This document shows, piece after piece, positions 6,932 through 8,171 of a stretch of 8,171 bases of DNA. The number at the start of each line of letters is the position of its first letter. The first letter of the stretch is position 1. The stretch comes from Rubripirellula sp. (GTDB lineage Bacteria; Planctomycetota; Planctomycetia; Pirellulales; Pirellulaceae), in assembly GCA_029287555.1 (NCBI GenBank), contig JARFQX010000167.1, positions 1 to 8,171 on the forward strand, read 5' to 3'. The translations under genes and the position numbers were made by a program. The notes beneath the pieces are model-generated. The model worked only from the letters and a program-made list of their open reading frames with translations, did not search any database and was not told the origin of the DNA.

Positions 6932-7843
6932 TCACGCTGCGATCTTTTCGCGTGCCTGTTCGAGAAGCTCTCGCGACCGATTCAGCCCTTGGTAACCTCC
7001 GAACTCGATGCCGCAATAGCCGTGGTAACCGGCGCCCACGACGATTCGCATCATCCGCTCAAAGTCCATCGGGCTCTGGTTGCCTTTGTCGTCCCACACC
7101 GTGTCTTTGATCGAAACCCCCTTCGCCCACTTCATCAGCTTTTCCACACCACGATACGAATCGTAGCTTTCGTCGTCGCTGATCTTGAAATTCCCGGTGT
7201 CAGGCAAGGTGCCACAGTTCGGATGGTTGACGCGAGTGATCACTTCGGCGAGCCAGTCGGCATTGCTGGAAAGGCCTCCATGGTTCTCGACGATGACGTT
7301 GAGACCTTCACGGGAACCGAACTCGGTTAGCCGGGCAAGCCCATCGGCGGCCAGCTTGACTTGCTCGTCCCACGAACCGTTGCTACGCGCGTTGACGCGG
7401 ATTGAATGACAGCCGAGGAACTTCGCAGCATCGATCCACTTGCGGTGGTTCTCGACGGTTTGCATTCGCTTGGCTTCGTCGGGATCACCCAGATTTCCTT
7501 CCCGGTCGCACATGATCAGGACACTTTCGACTCCCGCGTCGGCCGCCCGCTTCTTCATCTCGGCGAGGTAACTTTCGTCGTTGGCTTTATCCATGAAGAA
7601 CTGATTGACGTATTCAATCGCATGAATGCCATGGTCGGAAGCGACTTTGGCAAAATCCAAATTGTCGATCGTGCCGGATCGCAATTCCTTGACCAGTGTC
7701 CACTGGGCCAATGAAATCTTGAAGGCTGGACTCGAACTCTCTTGGGCAACGAGTCGCGTCGAGAACGCCGCCGCGCCGAGTCCCATCGAGCATTGAGCAA
7801 GAAAGGTCCTTCGGTGCAAGTTCGACAAAGAGTTGGCGTGCAT
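6932..7843 (-). CDS. Exported sugar phosphate isomerase/epimerase-like TIM-barrel protein (AP endonuclease 2 fold)
   Basis: A 303-residue protein of the xylose isomerase-like/AP_endonuc_2 TIM-barrel superfamily (PF01261), often annotated as hydroxypyruvate isomerase or sugar phosphate isomerase/epimerase. ATG 7843 is preferred because GGAG stands 6 nt upstream and it puts a Tat-like signal at the N-terminus (HRRTFLAQ at 10-17, hydrophobic to about 29, AQE near 33-35); an in-frame upstream extension of 14 residues lacks such support. Barrel landmarks are FKISLAQWTL (41-50), IHAIEYVNQFF (73-83), CHSIRVNARSN (145-155), VIVENHGG with Glu186, TLPDTGN with Asp215, GVSIKD (242-247) and GYCGIEFGG with Glu280. 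Glu186, Asp215 and Glu280 match three of the four metal ligands of the D-tagatose 3-epimerase group; the usual histidine is replaced by Ser244. The substrate cannot be inferred: a sugar or sugar derivative outside the cytoplasm is likely. It is a single gene, convergent with the small lipoprotein. Confidence 0.5.
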   Translation of the reverse strand: MHANSLSNLHRRTFLAQCSMGLGAAAFSTRLVAQESSSPAFKISLAQWTLVKELRSGTIDNLDFAKVASDHGIHAIEYVNQFFMDKANDESYLAEMKKRAADAGVESVLIMCDREGNLGDPDEAKRMQTVENHRKWIDAAKFLGCHSIRVNARSNGSWDEQVKLAADGLARLTEFGSREGLNVIVENHGGLSSNADWLAEVITRVNHPNCGTLPDTGNFKISDDESYDSYRGVEKLMKWAKGVSIKDTVWDDKGNQSPMDFERMMRIVVGAGYHGYCGIEFGGYQGLNRSRELLEQAREKIAA

Positions 7844-7849
7844 GATCTT

Positions 7850-7853
7850 CTCC
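7850..7853 (-). promoter_or_regulatory. Ribosome binding site deciding the isomerase start
   Basis: GGAG on the minus strand, 6 nt before ATG 7843. The longer alternative, beginning at 7885, would put 14 residues ahead of the Tat-like signal and has no comparable site. Confidence 0.5.
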
Positions 7854-7860
7854 GCAGGGA

Positions 7861-7896
7861 AATGGTAAGTTCGTCGGAACGACAATGGTTAGTTCG
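7861..7896. repeat. 13-bp direct repeat pair upstream of the isomerase gene
   Basis: AATGGTAAGTTCG (7861-7873) and AATGGTTAGTTCG (7884-7896) share 12 of 13 bases at a 23-bp spacing, about two helical turns, and lie 17-53 nt upstream of the ATG at 7843. The first copy is followed by a small inverted repeat GTTC-GTCG-GAAC. This arrangement could be an operator or a leader element, but no regulator is known. Confidence 0.5.
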
Positions 7897-8000
7897 AGGC
7901 GGCCCGGCGTGCCCAAGAGTGCGGTCTTCATGACGCTTGGGTTGGCTGAGAGGACCCGAGGCGGCTGTTTTAAAGTTGCGCTTTCGGCTGATCCAAATCG
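7897..8000. other. Upstream region of the isomerase gene without recognisable gene
   Basis: Together with the flanking repeats this belongs to a 328-base stretch (7844-8171) with no gene I can support. Short open frames here either overlap the REP-like elements or run antisense to the isomerase start. I see no terminator or convincing promoter. Confidence 0.5.
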
Positions 8001-8057
8001 TAACCCGACGCGTCAGCGAGGGATGAGGCAAGATCAGATTTTCCTCGCTCACGGTTA
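8001..8057. repeat. REP-like element, imperfect copy
   Basis: The left arm AACCCGACGCGTCAGCGAGG (8002-8021) is identical to the arms of the next element. The right arm, TCCTCGCT...CGGTTA (8042-8057), is its inverse lacking about 6 internal bases (the CGTCGG part). The spacer is about 20 nt. The left flank (CCAAATCGT) resembles the flank of the next element (CCAATCAT), so the repeated unit extends slightly beyond the arm. Confidence 0.5.
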
Positions 8058-8078
8058 TGCTAACTTAATACCAATCAT

Positions 8079-8150
8079 AACCCGACGCGTCAGCGAGGAC
8101 GCCCTTACTGGCGATTGGCGGCGGCTGGTTCCTCGCTGACGCGTCGGGTT
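8079..8150. repeat. REP-like element with perfect 21-bp inverted arms
   Basis: The left arm is at 8079-8099 and its exact reverse complement at 8130-8150, with a 30-nt spacer. The core CCCGACGCGTCAGCGAGG contains the 8-bp palindrome GACGCGTC. As RNA or single-stranded DNA it would form a very stable stem-loop. No T-run follows, so it is not an ordinary terminator. Translation gives peptides such as TRRVSED and NPTRQRG, which I recognise as recurring spurious ORFs in planctomycete annotations. It begins 77 bp after the start of the preceding copy. Confidence 0.5.
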
Positions 8151-8171
8151 TCGAGTGAATCAACGAACCTT

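Noticed and set aside
7959..7997. Minus-strand TTGGAT-16 nt-TTTAAA as isomerase promoter
   Set aside because: Only 3 of 6 and 4 of 6 matches and over 110 nt from the start; not distinguishable from chance.
7885..8139. Short plus-strand frame containing NPTRQRG and TRRVSED peptides
   Set aside because: These peptides are translations of the REP-like arms; the frame has no ribosome site and is a known type of spurious annotation.

Overview
The window reads as a piece of a planctomycete chromosome, most likely a Pirellulaceae member (Rhodopirellula-like). This rests on a DUF1559 pseudopilin-like gene with an H-X9-DG tail, a multiheme cytochrome next to a TPR lipoprotein, a Tat-type signal on a sugar isomerase-like TIM barrel, a tiny Gly-Cys lipoprotein, acidic repeat proteins with RTX-like turns, and short inverted repeats containing CCCGACGCGTCAGCGAGG. 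As I recall, that motif is scattered through such genomes, where it creates spurious 'TRRVSE/NPTRQRG' peptides. The assignment is by recognition, not by a search.

Layout. (1) 1-1708, +: the C-terminal part of a large acidic, probably surface or secreted protein with two tandem copies of a domain of about 190 residues and a degenerate RTX/beta-solenoid-like tail, closed by a strong intrinsic terminator. (2) 1952-3229, +: a DUF1559 protein with its own leader and a strong intrinsic terminator. (3) 3434-4594, -: an exported seven-heme c-type cytochrome. (4) 4595-4930: a divergent intergenic region holding three tandem 16-bp repeats. (5) 4931-6355, +: a TPR lipoprotein. (6) 6582-6767, +: a 61-residue lipoprotein. 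(7) 6768-6931: a convergent junction with a GC-rich hairpin and 4.7 copies of a 15-bp tandem repeat. (8) 6932-7843, -: a Tat-signal sugar phosphate isomerase/epimerase-like TIM barrel. (9) 7844-8171: the upstream region of that gene, with a 13-bp direct-repeat pair and two adjacent REP-like inverted-repeat elements.

Every complete gene carries an N-terminal export, lipidation or prepilin signal, so the window is essentially an envelope or exported-protein neighbourhood. There is no sign of one long operon: genes are separated by terminators or changes of strand. The only pair with a plausible joint role is the divergent cytochrome/TPR lipoprotein pair. I found no rRNA, tRNA, CRISPR array, transposase or phage gene. 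The most unusual material is non-coding: three separate short-repeat systems, each in a different intergenic region.
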